Assembly: GCF_023898315.1 (NCBI RefSeq)
Contig: NC_064614.1
Coordinates: 1,056,612,432 to 1,056,676,431, forward strand
DNA: 64,000 nt
Direction of reading: 5' to 3'
From: Schistocerca nitens
Taxonomy: Eukaryota; Arthropoda; Insecta; Orthoptera; Acrididae
The notes beneath the pieces were generated by a model, which was given only the letters and a program-made list of their open reading frames with translations, did no database searches and was not told where the DNA came from. Below, one piece after another: positions 22,535 to 33,689 of the stretch (positions within the stretch are counted from its first letter, which is position 1; each line of letters starts with the position of its first letter). The position numbers and the translations under genes are program-made.

Positions 22535-22727
22535 GCCGGCCGAAGTGGCCGTGCGGTGAAAGGCGCTGCAGTCTGGAACCGCGAGGCCGCTACGGTCGCA
22601 GGTTCGAATCCTGCCTCGGGCATGGATGTTTGTGATGTCCTTAGGTTAGTTAGGTTTAACTAGTTCTAAGCTCTAGGGGACTAACGACCTCAGCAGTTGA
22701 GTCCCATAGTGCTCAGAGCCATTTGAA
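22535..22727 (+). mobile_element. SINE1 inside the left arm of the mariner
   Basis: Complete copy with an 11-bp duplication CCTCCTGCACT at 22524-22534 and 22728-22738. The right arm at about 23.41 kb keeps the uninterrupted target, an internal empty-site control. Confidence 0.93.
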
Positions 22728-22776
22728 CCTCCTGCACTTAGTCTGCCCGTGGCGTCTGTTTTAAGTAGTTGACGTT

Positions 22777-23045
22777 TTGTCTGTGCGTCGGAAAATGTTG
22801 AGTGTACAGAAAGAACAGCGTGTTAACATCAAATTTTGTTTCAAACTAGGAAAATCTGCAAGTGAAACGTTTGTAATGTTACAACAAGTGTACGGCGATG
22901 ATTGTTTATCGCGAACACAAGTGTTTGAGTGGTTTAAACGATTTAAAGATGGCCGCGAAGACACCAGTGATGACACTCGCACTGGCAGACCATTGTCAGC
23001 AAAAACTGATGCAAACATTGAAAAAATCGGTAAACTTGTTCGACA
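22777..23045 (+). pseudogene. Mariner transposase N-terminal domain, left arm
   Basis: The start of a DD34D-type mariner transposase: E-Q-R-V-N-I-K-F-C-F-K-L-G-K and Q-V-F-E-W-F-K-R-F-K-D-G-R-E form the first DNA-binding helix-turn-helix. D-T-R-T-G-R-P-L-S, the linker, follows. The natural frame may start at the ATG at 22795 (M-L-S-V-Q). It ends at the palindrome loop, with no catalytic domain. Confidence 0.8.
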
Positions 23046-23371
23046 CTTTCCTTGTCAACTCCTGTTAACTCAGACACTGCTCTGATTGTTAAACGGCGAT
23101 CTTGTCGAACAAGTTTACCGATTTTTTCAATGTTTGCATCAGTTTTTGCTGACAATGGTCTGCCAGTGCGAGTGTCATCACTGGTGTCTTCGCGGCCATC
23201 TTTAAATCGTTTAAACCACTCAAACACTTGTGTTCGCGATAGACAATCATCGCCGTACACTTGTTGTAACATTACAAACGTTTCACTTGCAGATTTTCCT
23301 AGTTTGAAACAAAATTTGATGTTAACACGCTGTTCTTTCTGTACACTCAACATTTTCCGACGCACAGACAA
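23046..23371 (-). pseudogene. Mariner transposase N-terminal domain, right arm
   Basis: Inverted copy of the left-arm frame. It extends about 20 residues further (R-L-T-I-R-A-V-S-E-L-T-G-V) through the loop before entering the other arm antisense. This gives the order of events: the junction lies in the second helix-turn-helix. No catalytic residues are present. Confidence 0.8.
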
Positions 23372-23870
23372 AACGTCAACTACTTGAAACAGACGCCACG
23401 GGCAGACTGAGTGCAGGAGGCAGATGAAACTCGAGCAGTAGGCGGAGCGAGAGTCACGTGACAGGCCACGCGACTTTCAGCCTTATTGCATTCGTTTTAT
23501 TGTTTCACCAGTACTAGTCCGGTTTTTTTCTAGCCACACCTCGTATGTGCTCACTGCAGAAGATAAATGTATATCCCAATCTCAGTGGTGGGCACTCACG
23601 TAATAGCTAAGTATTCTCTCAATCGCCAGATGAATCCTTTCCGTCGTTCCATTTCCTCGAAGCTGGAGTGGACTTGTTCTTAACTTCTTTACCTTCAACA
23701 GCCGACACAGCTCCTTCACCAGGTCCGACAAGAAGCTTGTTTGCTGATCATATTAGTGTTTCTGGCTCTCCAAACATCAATACCGGTCTATTTACCAACA
23801 CTTACGAAATTGTGTTTGCGTGGGGGTCTGGCATTGGCACCATCTTGATATAATGAGAAAAATGATTAGC

Positions 23871-24116
23871 ACAAAGCAGTTTCCTGATAGCGTTCCGTTG
23901 AACGGTTCTAACACATACATAAAAAAACTAAAAGATTCTGTTGCTTCTGGTAACCTGAGCAATAGCGCCTGTTTCCAACTAAAATCCGCATGTTGCGCAC
24001 ACTGCGCTATGCTTCTGTCGGAGATGTCTGTTAAACTTTCGGTCTACTCATATTTTTTAAGTTAAGGGCTGGGGAAAACGTCTACAGTGTGGCACATATA
24101 ACAGACTAGGAAATAT
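23871..24116. other. Unassigned, possibly more gypsy pol
   Basis: AT-rich sequence between the integrase fragment and the Tc1 element. No clear motif. Confidence 0.3.
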
Positions 24117-24118
24117 TA

Positions 24119-25524
24119 CACTACTGACAATTAAAATTGCTACACAATGAAGATGACGTGCTACAGACGCGAAATTTCACCGACAGGAAGAAGATGCTGT
24201 GATATGCAAATGATTAGCTTTACAGAACATTCACACAAGGTTGGTGCCGGTGGCGACACCTACAACGTGCTGATATGACCAAAGATTACAACCGATTTGT
24301 CATACACAAACAGCAGCTGACCGGCGTTGCCTGGTGAAACGTTGTTGTGATGCCTCGTGTAAGGAGGAGAAACCCGTACCATCACGTTTCCGACGTTGAT
24401 AAAGGCATGATTGTAGCCTATCATGATTGCGGTTTATCGTATCGCGACATTGCTGCTCGCGTTGGTCGAGATCCAATGACTGTTAGCTGAATATGGAATC
24501 GGTGGGTTCAGGAGGGTAATACGGAACGCCGTGCTGGATCCCAGCGGCCTCGTATCATTAGCAGTCGAGATGGCAGGCATCTTATCCACATGACTGTAAC
24601 GGATCGTGCAGCCACATTTCGATCCCTGAGTCAACAGATGTGGACATTTGCAAGACAACAACAATCTGCACGAACAGTTCGACGACGTTTGCAGCAACAT
24701 GGACTATCGGCTCGGAGACCATGGCTGCTGTTACCAGTGACACTGCATCACAGACAAGAGCGCCTACGATGGTGTACTCAACGACAAACCTGGGTGCACG
24801 AATGGCAAAACGTCATTTTTTCGGATGAATCCAGGTTCTGTTTACAGCATCATGATGGTCGCATCCGTGTTTGGCGACATCGCGGTGAACGCACATTGGA
24901 AGCATGTATTCGTCATCGTCATACTGGCGTATCACCCGACGTGATGGTATGGGGTTCCATTGGTTACACGTCTCGGTCACCTCTTGTTCGCATTGACGGC
25001 ACTTTGAACAGTGGACGTTACATTTCAGATGTGTTACGACCCGTGGCTCTACCCTTCATTCGATTCCTGCGAAACCCTACATTTAGCAGGATAATGCACG
25101 ACCACATGTTGCAGGCCCTGTACGGGCCTTTCTGGATACAGAAAATGTTCGACTGCTGCCCTGGCCAGCACATTCTCCAGATCTGTCAACAATTGAAAAC
25201 GTCTGGTCAATGATGGCCGAGCAACTGGGTCGTCACAATACGTCAGTCACTACTCTTGATGAACTGTGGTATCGTGTTGAAGCTGCATAGGCAGCTGTAC
25301 TTGTACACGCCATCCAAGCTCTGTTTGACTCCATGCAGAGGCGTATCAAGGCCGTTATTACGGCCAGAGGTGGTTGTTCTGGGTACTGATTTCTCAGGCT
25401 CTATGCACCCAAATTGCGTGAAAATGTAATCACAAGTCAGTTCTAGTATAATATACTTGTCCAATAAATACCTGTTTATCATCTGCATTTCTTCTTGGTG
25501 TAGCAATTTTAATGGCCAGTAGTG
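24119..25524 (+). mobile_element. Tc1-like element, nearly complete
   Basis: Flanked by TA (24117-24118 and 25525-25526). The terminal inverted repeats are about 28 bp and imperfect, both containing TAAAATTGCTAC. The length is 1406 bp, with one transposase frame on the plus strand. Confidence 0.9.
24350..25389 (+). pseudogene. Tc1-like transposase with two stops and one frameshift
   Basis: It would catalyse cut-and-paste transposition at TA sites. The ATG at 24350 begins M-P-R-V-R-R-R-N. The first helix-turn-helix contains G-L-S-Y-R-D-I-A-A-R-V-G-R-D. Catalytic residues can be followed: I-F-S-D-E-S-R-F (first Asp) near 24815, D-N-A-R-P-H (second Asp) near 25096 and S-T-I-E-N-V-W (Glu) near 25190. 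Disruptions are an in-frame TGA at 24488, a one-base loss near 25085 just before the second Asp, and a TAG at 25288. Length (about 345 codons) and architecture are normal for Tc1. With only three lesions it is a relatively recent copy. Confidence 0.88.
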
Positions 25525-25526
25525 TA

Positions 25527-27190
25527 CATAATGTCAACGTATAACAACTGATTAACTAACTACTTTCTTCAACTTTATAACTTCCTGAATAACAAAGCAT
25601 TTCAAAATGCAGTTACTGGTTCGACCAATCACTAGTCATTATCAATCTGAACGCACGCTGCAAGCGGAGACGTAAGGTTTCTATTGTGTGGTCAACATAA
25701 ACACTTCTAGTATTTCTGTGCATTTACACCACATGTAATAACATTGACAACGCAAAGGAAATCCTACATCATCGCTTGTAGCGGCTACAATTAAGCAATT
25801 TTGATAAGTACAGAATCATTGGCGGTTCGTTTTTAAAAGTCTGACCGTCAGCGCGTTCTAAAATCCACAGACCTCATAGGTTTCTTTGTACTTTGCAAGG
25901 CTTTACAGGTCAACGGCCTCTAATAAAGTTCGAGGTGGTTTTAAATGGTAGAAAAACAAGGCAAAGATTTGCGTAATATTTGTTTATTATCATTCAGGAC
26001 GAAACAGATACATATTATTCCACTTCCACGTAACGCAGGCAGTGTTGTCACCATTCTACTTAACAGAATCGAACGATGGGAATCGCAGTGCTAGTGGCTG
26101 GCTTATATAACTGCAAACTGCCCAGAAATGTTCACAAATTCCCTCCCTCATCTGAAACGGCGTCTTTTCTTTTGGTACCTTGTAATCAAATAAGCCTGCT
26201 TCAGAATTACTGTTGTTTTATGAATCGAATGACGTGTTCTACAGTAGCGAATGGAAGTAAAGGTTAGTTTTCAGAATGATTCAGCCATCGTAATTACATT
26301 CATGGACCATCAAGGACTGCCAGTTCTGTGTACATCAAAATCATATTGATAATATATTGAATGAACCGGCCTGACATGAGGATAGTAGCGCTAACAATTC
26401 ACAAAAACGAAAACCTCTACAAAAATATCAACAACCTTTTTAAACGTAATTGGGTTCATATATATAAGGCGGTACTGTTAAAAGGGTTTAAACTGCAGGA
26501 AAGAATCCTTGAGAGGATAGAAATAAATGAGAAAGAAATTAAGATGGGGGTGAAAGACCCTTGACTGTGTGTGTTTCAATGTTGAAGGACACACGGGAGT
26601 ATACAACTCAAATGGGAATGTTCTGTGTGTACTAGTGTTTCAGCTCCACACTCCAGACGGCGGTGCCCTCACATATAAGTACCAGGGGGCTTCTGCATCA
26701 CTGCAGTTGCAGATTCACTCTGGAGCGGACGTGTGTGTAGCAGAACTTCAGTGCTGAGAGACGATGACCTTGCATACCAACCAGAAACAGACCGAGATGA
26801 TATTTCCAAAAATACAGGGAAATGGCAATGGGCGGGTGGCAGTATGGCTGTACCGAGAAAAGTGAATCCACCGACAGCAGCCGCACCGTAAAATGTTGGG
26901 CACAATACTCCATTTTTAGCGTTAGACAGACTTCTTTGACTGTGAAAGACAGATGTGCTCAGTACATACAGAGGACTGGAAGTAGCATGTGTTGACTTCT
27001 ATAGAGTATGTATACCTCTGGTATCAGCATCAGGCAGCTGGGATCAGACGACCGTGTGGAAGATTTTCCATGACAAGTATCACAATCTCTATCACTTACA
27101 ACGGGTGCAATCCTTTACCTAAGGATTTTTCCTCCGCAGTGACGATTTTACTGCTGTATCACCTCAGAGAGCATCGCAGAGCTGGGATTT
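25527..27190. other. Unassigned sequence
   Basis: A 67-codon frame at 26361-26564 (Lys/Ile/Asn-rich) and a 62-codon frame at 26569-26757 resemble nothing known to me. No terminal repeats or SINE are present. Confidence 0.35.
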
Positions 27191-27194
27191 CTAC

Positions 27195-27740
27195 CATCCA
27201 ATCTATTGGCAGATGAGGCTACCTATACGAAGGGAGATGTCGTCAACCTACACAGCAGTCAACTGTGGATTGTGGAGACTCCCCAACGTGTGGTGGAAGC
27301 AAACCATTACCGCCAGATCAGCCTCAATGTCTGGTTGGGGATTATTGGCTAGTGCCTCGTGAGGCCAGTCGCTCTTCCGCAACACCTCACAGGAAAACGT
27401 CTCTTTGATGGTAATATGGCCACTAGATAGAGGTGGTCAGGTCAGTTTTGCATATCTGTCTGAAGGCATCTAATCAATGTGTCAAAATCTACTCCGCTAA
27501 TAGGTGGTCCAGTCCAATGGCCTGAGCGGTTGCCTAACCTCAACCCTTTTCATTTATACATATGGAGACATCTAAAAAAAAAAAAAAAAAAAAGAGGCAA
27601 GTGTAGAGCCTGCCGACACTGGAATTATGCACTCATAGTGCTTATGACGCCATTCAGTTGCAGTATGGCATACATGAACGTATGCTGCATCTTATTCAGA
27701 CAGACCCACCTCGAACACTTTGTCTAATGGCGGTCTCACT
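27195..27740 (+). pseudogene. Mariner/Tc1-type transposase relic
   Basis: Decayed catalytic core: A-D-E-A-T-Y-T-K-G-D-V-V-N near 27.2 kb (first acidic position), S-L-N-V-W-L-G-I-I-G near 27.33 kb, and G-G-P-V-Q-W-P-E-R-L-P-N-L-N-P near 27.5 kb. The last is normally W-P-x-R-S-P-D-L-x-P; here the catalytic Asp of P-D-L is Asn (P-N-L). An A run near 27576-27593 follows. No ends were found. It is older than the other elements. Confidence 0.6.
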
Positions 27741-27831
27741 ACAGCATGTCGCGCACTGCTTTGCACTGTAGAGTAAACGCTGAATTAATGAATACCGTGA
27801 TTGTATTTCAAGCATCGAGGACAAATCTAGG

Positions 27832-28037
27832 CCGGCTGGGGTGGCCGAGCGGTTCTAGGCGCTACATTCATGGAACCGCGCGACCGCTACGGTCGCAGGT
27901 TCGCATCCTACCTCGGGCATGGATGTGTGTGATGTCCTTAGGTTAGTTAGGTTTAAGTAGTTCTAAGTTCTAGGGGACTGATGACCACAGATGTTAAGTC
28001 CCATAGTGCTCACTTGTCAGAGCCATTTGAACCATTT
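27832..28037 (+). mobile_element. SINE1, full length
   Basis: A perfect 12-bp duplication GACAAATCTAGG lies at 27820-27831 and 28038-28049. The B box reads GGTTCGCATCC, a one-base change that would weaken Pol III recognition. Confidence 0.92.
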
Positions 28038-28049
28038 GACAAATCTAGG

Positions 28050-28830
28050 GCAAAGTATCTCATAAGTTATCGATGCATTCCTATGAGTGATTTAATTAAA
28101 TATAACATTGTTTTGCAGATAAGATAGATTACCTGTATAGAGGTATTTAGAAGTCGTTGGTCGACTGTGATACTTCGATTACTTCAGAATGCCTTTCTAA
28201 GAAACTTCCGAAAAGTAAGTTCAGCACTGCAATCGTATCAGGCTTTGCAGGATTATTGCGTGGACCTATCCCCTACGGAATCTACTATTTCACTGGGGTT
28301 ATGACTTCCATTACATGTTAGTAATCGCTGATATAATTTCTGAAAGCCAAATCAAGTACAATGAGTTGACCCATACGAAGAATGTTGTTAACATAATAAC
28401 ACATAATAAAAATCATATGGAAACAGAAATATAATTTAAAGCTATTTTATGTAACATTCGAAATTTTAGGTTATAATGAACGAAGGGCCATCCATCTGAT
28501 GCAATTGATTATGAATGGATCAAATGGTCGCTACCGATCTTTGATTTACGAAAAGATCGGAGAATTAAAGGAATTTCATCTCGATTGCAGTGATGATCGC
28601 TAGCAGATCGAAGGAGGTAACTGCATTTTGAAATGTTTTTTTGCCATTGCTACCGCAATAAAATAAGGAAGGGTATAATAGTCTAAACCACTGTATAATT
28701 TCAATCGGTCATTAAAATGCATAGAACGTAAATAGTGTATACATTGGGACCACAACGCATTTGGAATTTGTAGAACAGTGAAAAAGGCAGTCAGTAAATG
28801 GAAGTTCTTAGAGCAATTTTGAAGTGAATC
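28050..28830. other. Unassigned sequence
   Basis: AT-rich. No coding or repeat signal recognised. Confidence 0.35.
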
Positions 28831-28834
28831 TTAA

Positions 28835-30126
28835 CCCTAGGACGCCCAAGCCTTTTTTTCTAACTTGGATGCCTAAGGGGAAGGCGGGGGGGGGGGGGGG
28901 GGGTGTGGTTCGGCGAGCCCACAAGTATTAAATAAGTTTACTGACTAAAAGTTACAACTTTCAAAATGGTTTATGTATTTTAACTAAGGTATCGGTTTAT
29001 AAATGTTGTTAATTGTTATAAACATTGGATTGAGTGAATAAAAAATTGACATATTACAATACAAAATACAGATGTATTCATATACAATAGACTAGTCTGA
29101 GTCCTCAACTTCAAGGCAAGAGACACTCTCCACAATTTTTTCTGAATGTGCGTTACACACATGTTTATGACATTGTTGTACTTCTGCTTCTTTGTTGTAG
29201 CTTCTCTTACACAAATATGGCACCGACCTTTCCTTGCAGGAGGCTGACGTGCTTCTGTTATCACTTCTTTGATGTTCTTTTGTAGAATGGTCGCCATTGA
29301 TTGAACAATTTGGTTAGATAACCCTCTTGCATTGGCACTTCTTTCTTCTACCTGCAATTTCACTAGTTCCATCCCAGCTTGCAGAAGATAAAGTTTCCGT
29401 TTGTTGTGTTTCTTTTCATTCCATCTTGGATGTTGCTGGATGAATGTGGTGGTTGCATTGATAGCACAAATGTCGACTAGAGAGTAAAATACAGATAGAG
29501 GTCACCTCTTTGTTCCCCTCTTGCAGGTGTACATACGCGCCATTTGATCAATGGTATTAATTCCACCTTTAGTGGAATTATAATATGCATTTATCTCGGT
29601 TTTATTTTTGTCTCCTCCAACAGTGCCTTTATCTTGGTGCATTGTTGACAACATCAGTAAGTTCTTTCTTAGTTTCGTTTTTGCTGTGTAGGACACCAAA
29701 GTTACTGGAGGCCTACGTGTTGGGAACTGCATTAACTCACTGCAAGTTGTGTAATAACAGCTGACTGACATCAACAATCACTTCCTCTGAAAGTAAACCG
29801 ATTGTTGTGAATACCGAGAATACCAACCAACAAGAAACTAACTTGCATTGTTGTGGAGATGAGAAATACGAAATCCTACTAAGGGAAATTTTCTATAGCA
29901 TGGAAGCCTAAGGGGGGGGGGGGGGGGCGGTTGTTGGACCCATAATAAGTTTATTTTTTCTTTCAAAGCAGGAATTTTCTATAAAATGTATTGACACTAA
30001 CGTTTCATAAAATAGCCAACAAACAATAACTCAAAGGGAATACGTAGTATGAAAGTTAGTTGGGCAAAAGCAGGGGAAATAAAAAAATCGTGGGTTCAAC
30101 GAACCAGCCCCTTAGGCGTCCTAGGG
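28835..30126 (-). mobile_element. piggyBac-like element, internally deleted
   Basis: TTAA duplications lie at 28831-28834 and 30127-30130. The ends are CCCTAGGACGCC and its complement. The length is 1292 bp, about half of an autonomous piggyBac. Subterminal copies of GCCTAAGGGG with long G runs lie inside both ends. Only the C-terminal transposase half remains. Confidence 0.92.
29016..29777 (-). pseudogene. piggyBac transposase, C-terminal half
   Basis: On the minus strand N-S-T-K-G-G-I-N-T-I-D-Q-M near 29.56 kb is the conserved segment carrying the last catalytic Asp. M-Y-T-C-K-R-G-T-K-R follows. K-G-R-C-H-I-C near 29.22 kb starts the C-terminal cysteine-rich domain, which is incomplete because later cysteines lie in another frame (C-V-T-H). 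The first catalytic aspartates are deleted. At least one frameshift lies between 29383 and 29502. Confidence 0.82.
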
Positions 30127-30130
30127 TTAA

Positions 30131-30560
30131 ATCATCGGTTCAGATGTTCAGCGTGAAGCAGCTGCGCTGGTGTATGACAATCCACGTGCGCTCATTCCTT
30201 CTTCGGATACGCCTGGATTCCCAGAAGAGGCGAGAGTATTTTACCTGGCCCTCTCCGCCTCTTGCCAAACGAGAGCCCCTCATTAATCAGTAAGGTGAGG
30301 CAGGACCAGCTGCTGAGGCTGAGGGTAGCGCGGGACCCGACGTGTGGCGCCCCACGTAATCGGGTTTAGCCTGCTGAGCCGGTCGTTCGTTCACATTACG
30401 CTAATGGGCTCGTTTAACTGCTGACAGCGTAGCGCCACGCCGACGCGCAAGGTTTGTCCCAGGCCTTTAGAGATGAAACTGTGCAGACGGTAGGCTAGGA
30501 GGTGAGTAACTTATCGCGGGAAATGAATATTTAGGTTTCTGCTGACACCAGCAACTTACA
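30131..30560. other. Unassigned, GC-richer interval
   Basis: No frame or repeat recognised. Richer in GC than the surroundings. Confidence 0.3.
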
Positions 30561-30569
30561 CCTAATATG

Positions 30570-30810
30570 ATCACTCTAAGCTCATAGAAACTTGAAACTT
30601 CTTGATAGATTAAAACTGATTGTCGCATTCGGAGAAACTGGCAGAGGTGAGCTGTGAGAAGAGGTTGTTAGTCTTGCATGGATTTCTCAGTCTGTGAGAG
30701 CACTGCCCGCAAAAGGCCAAATTCCAGGTTTGACTCGCGGCCCGACAGATATTTTTAATTTGCCAGGAATGTTCCAAACAACTATCACTCCACAGAAAAG
30801 TTCCGAAATA
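30570..30810 (+). repeat. Diverged copy of the inverted tRNA-like repeat family
   Basis: It contains GATTAAAACTG, a tRNA-like stretch with GAGAGCACTGCCCGCAAAAGGC, and a closing AATTTGCCAGGAA. These match in order the element at 57688-58027 but are strongly diverged. Confidence 0.5.
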
Positions 30811-30974
30811 ATCTGATGGCAACTGTTCAGTAGTTTCTGGAGTTGTCAATGATACAGTCAGCTTCACGAGAAACTGTACGCCGTCACCATCGTACTCCGC
30901 AAGGCACCTAATGGAGTGTGGATAAATGACGTTCCTTGTCCTTCCAATTAGAAGTATGTTGATGTGACTCGGTG

Positions 30975-31018
30975 ATAATGATAATAATAATAATAGTAAT
31001 AATAATAATAATAAGTTC
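30975..31018 (+). repeat. (TAA)n / (GATAAT)n repeat
   Basis: An imperfect TAA run directly before a Dong-like LINE. Another GATAATAATGATAATAG run follows that LINE at about 33046. Confidence 0.92.
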
Positions 31019-33045
31019 TGTTATTACCAAGCAACAAACTTAGGAACCAACACAACTGGATACAGATCACAAGTATACACAACATTTACTACCAGATACC
31101 CAGAATTAAAATTTTTAAAAGAACAACGACTAGCTGATCAGATTCGTGTAGTAATAAAAAATAACAGGATACCCCAGTCAGAATTAGAAAACATCAAACA
31201 ACAAGTACAACAAATACTGGAACAAAATAATGTGCAATCAGAAGAAGAAGAAAATACAGTAATGGACTCAAACATCCCAGAGCAAACAAACAAAGAACAC
31301 CACACATCAATTAAACAATCAGAGGAAAACGAAATCTTAAGACAGCCACCAGAACAAGCACAAATAGAACATGAAGTGACACACATGTTACACGCTAAAT
31401 AATACAAATTATGGATATAATATTACTGGAACATACCCTCACAAAATCACACATTTGCTATACACGGATGATCTAAAACTACTGGCAGCAACAAATCAAC
31501 AACTCAGCCAATTACTAAAGATAACAGAAGTATTCAGCAATGATATAAATATGGCTTTTGGAACAGACAAATGTAAGAAAAATAGCATAGTCAAGGGAAA
31601 ACACACTAAACAAGAAGATTACATATTGGATAACCACAGCGGCTCCATAGAAGTGATGGAAAAAACAGATGCCTATAAATATTTAGGATACAGACAAAAA
31701 ATAGGAATAGATAATAGAATTATTAAAGAAGAACTAAAAGAAAAATATAGACAAAGACTAACAAAAATACTGAAAACAGAATTGACAGTAAGAAACAAGA
31801 CAAAAGCTATAAATACTTATGCTATACCAATATTGACCTACTCATTTGGAGTAGTGAAATGGAGTAACACAAACCTAGAAGCACTCAATACACTTACACG
31901 ATCACAATGCCACAAACATAGAATACATCACATACATTCAGCAACAGAAAGATTCACATTAAGCAGAAAGGAAGGAGGAAGGGAATTTATCGACATAAAA
32001 AACCTACATTACGGACAGGTAGACAATTTAAGAAAATTCTTTATGGAACGAGCAGAAACTAGCAAAATACACAAAGCAATCACTCATATAAATACATCGG
32101 CTACATTGCAATTTCATAACCACTTCTACAACCCTTTAGATCATATAACATCAACAGATACGAAGAAAGTAAATTGGAAAAAGAAAACACTACATGGCAA
32201 GCACCCGTATCATCTAACACAGCCACACATCGATCAAGATGCATCCAACACATGGCTAAGAAAAGGCAATATATACAGTGAGACGGAAGGATTCATGATT
32301 TCAATACAGGATCAAACAGTAAACACATATTACAGCAAGCATATTATTAAAGATCCCAATACCACAACAGATAAATGCAGACTTTGCAAACAACAAATAG
32401 AAACAGTAGATCACATCACAAGCGGATGTACAATACTAGCAAATACAGAATACCCCAGAAGACATGACAATGTAGCAAAAATAATACATCAACAACGTGC
32501 CATACAACATAAAATAATAAAACAACACGTTCCCACATACAAGTATGCACCACAAAATGTACTGGAGAATGATGAATACAAATTATACTGGAACAGAACC
32601 ATTATAACAGATAAAACAACACCACATAACAAACCTAACATTATACTCACCAATAAAAAGAAGAAATTAACACAACTAATCGAAATATCCATACCCAATA
32701 CAACAAATATACAGAAGAAAACAGGAGAAAAAAATTGAAAAATACATCCAACTGGCTGAGGAAGTCAAGGACATGTGGCATCAGGATAAAATTGACATTA
32801 TACCAATTATACTATCAACTACAGGAGTCATACCACACAATATCCACCAGTACATCAACGCAATACAGCTACATCCAAACGTATATAAACAACTACAGAA
32901 ATCTGTAATTATTGATACATGTTCAATTACCCGAAAGTTCCTAAATGCAATGTAACATATACCGTACAGTTAAAAGGAAGTCACGCTTGATCAAGGTCCG
33001 CGTCACTTTACGTTTTTAAGCCGACCTAGGGTCTGAGAAAGGAAA
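31019..33045 (+). mobile_element. Dong-like (R4/R2-group) LINE in TAA repeats, internally deleted
   Basis: Both flanks are TAA-type repeats. The Dong LINE of Bombyx mori is known to insert in TAA repeats. Coding content fits the endonuclease-after-RT group. The RT core between the N-terminal region and motif C is missing. Confidence 0.7.
31021..32955 (+). pseudogene. Dong-like LINE ORF, RT motif C to restriction-like endonuclease
   Basis: An N-terminal piece (31021-31402) reads Y-P-E-L-K-F-L-K-E-Q-R-L-A-D-Q and ends in TAA. It is followed at 31415 by N-Y-G-Y-N-I-T-G and L-L-Y-T-D-D-L-K-L, RT motif C (usually Y-x-D-D) with both Asp present. The long frame 31455-32738 (427 codons) includes the thumb and a zinc-knuckle-like C-R-L-C...E-T-V-D-H-I-T-S-G-C near residue 313. 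K-P-N-I-I-L-T near residue 395 and L-I-E-I-S-I-P near 410 are the region of a restriction-like PD-(D/E)xK endonuclease; the usual P-D is P-N here. A frameshift near 32730 moves the last 75 codons into another frame, ending at 32955. The RT palm before motif C is deleted. Confidence 0.78.
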
Positions 33046-33070
33046 AAAGATAATAATGATAATAGTAACC
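33046..33070 (+). repeat. (GATAAT)n repeat after the LINE
   Basis: Short imperfect GATAAT/TAA run closing the Dong-like LINE. It may be tail or target. Confidence 0.8.
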
Positions 33071-33099
33071 ATAATGATAGTGATAGACATAAAAAGAAT

Positions 33100-33530
33100 T
33101 ACTAAGTGTACAAAACAGATATATTCTGATATAGCGACTTATGTGGAAAGGAAATTGAAGGATACTGCACCAGCTAAGCATATTGCAGAATGAGGAAGAT
33201 CTGGTTGGAAAAGGGAATGTACAAGGGCAACGAGTGCATACGGAGACAATGGTAGGCCTTATTGTTGCTTCAGTAGATATTTTATTAACTGTTTTCGGAA
33301 GCTGGAAATATTATTCCGTTCTCTAACATGATAGGGAGATTATTCCAGAGTCTAGTTGCTACTACTAAGAAGAATTTCGTGGAAATGTCTGAAAGATGGA
33401 GTAGTACAGAAAGGTCTTTGCTCTCATAGGAACGAGTTGAAGCATTACATCGACAGACCCACGTTATTTCACGTAAATTGAACGTTACCAAACAGACGGA
33501 AAGCACGAAAATATGTGCTTATCTGTTTAT
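33100..33530 (-). mobile_element. LINE C-terminal fragment
   Basis: On the minus strand, T-R-L-W-N-N-L-P followed by a serine/lysine stretch resembles the end of Jockey/CR1-like ORF2. About 74 codons are open. Confidence 0.45.
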
Positions 33531-33689
33531 TTACTGTACATAACTTCAAATATAAATGACATGCAAATTAATTTTGTGAAATGTGTATTTTGTTGAAATA
33601 AAAGACACTACTGTAAATACATGTTTACAAGAAAATACATGTTATTACTACCAGCACACTTACCTAATAGTTAATCCAATCACCGCCAT

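Larger units (their letters stand above)
22402..23543. mobile_element. Palindromic (fold-back) mariner derivative
   Basis: Flanked by TA (22400-22401 and 23544-23545). The two arms, 22402-23045 (with a SINE) and 23103-23543, are inverted copies of the same mariner 5' half, about 440 bp each without the SINE. I count about five differences. The loop is 57 bp. Each arm includes the terminal repeat and the start of the transposase. Confidence 0.88.
21975..23870 (-). mobile_element. Ty3/gypsy integrase fragment split by a palindromic mariner
   Basis: On the minus strand above 23544 the frame reads S-D-L-V-K-E-L-C-R-L-L-K-V-K-K-L-R-T-S-P and then N-G-T-T-E-R-I-H, the integrase core around its third acidic residue. 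Below 22402 it continues as N-S-K-I-A-L-S-A-G-L-S-P-S-E-A-V-Y-G-K. The two parts are consecutive in gypsy integrases, so the mariner at 22402-23543 is a clean insertion. The rest of pol is absent and the ends are undefined. Confidence 0.7.

Noticed and set aside
30975..31018. Telomeric repeat
   Set aside because: The unit is TAA/GATAAT, not TTAGG.
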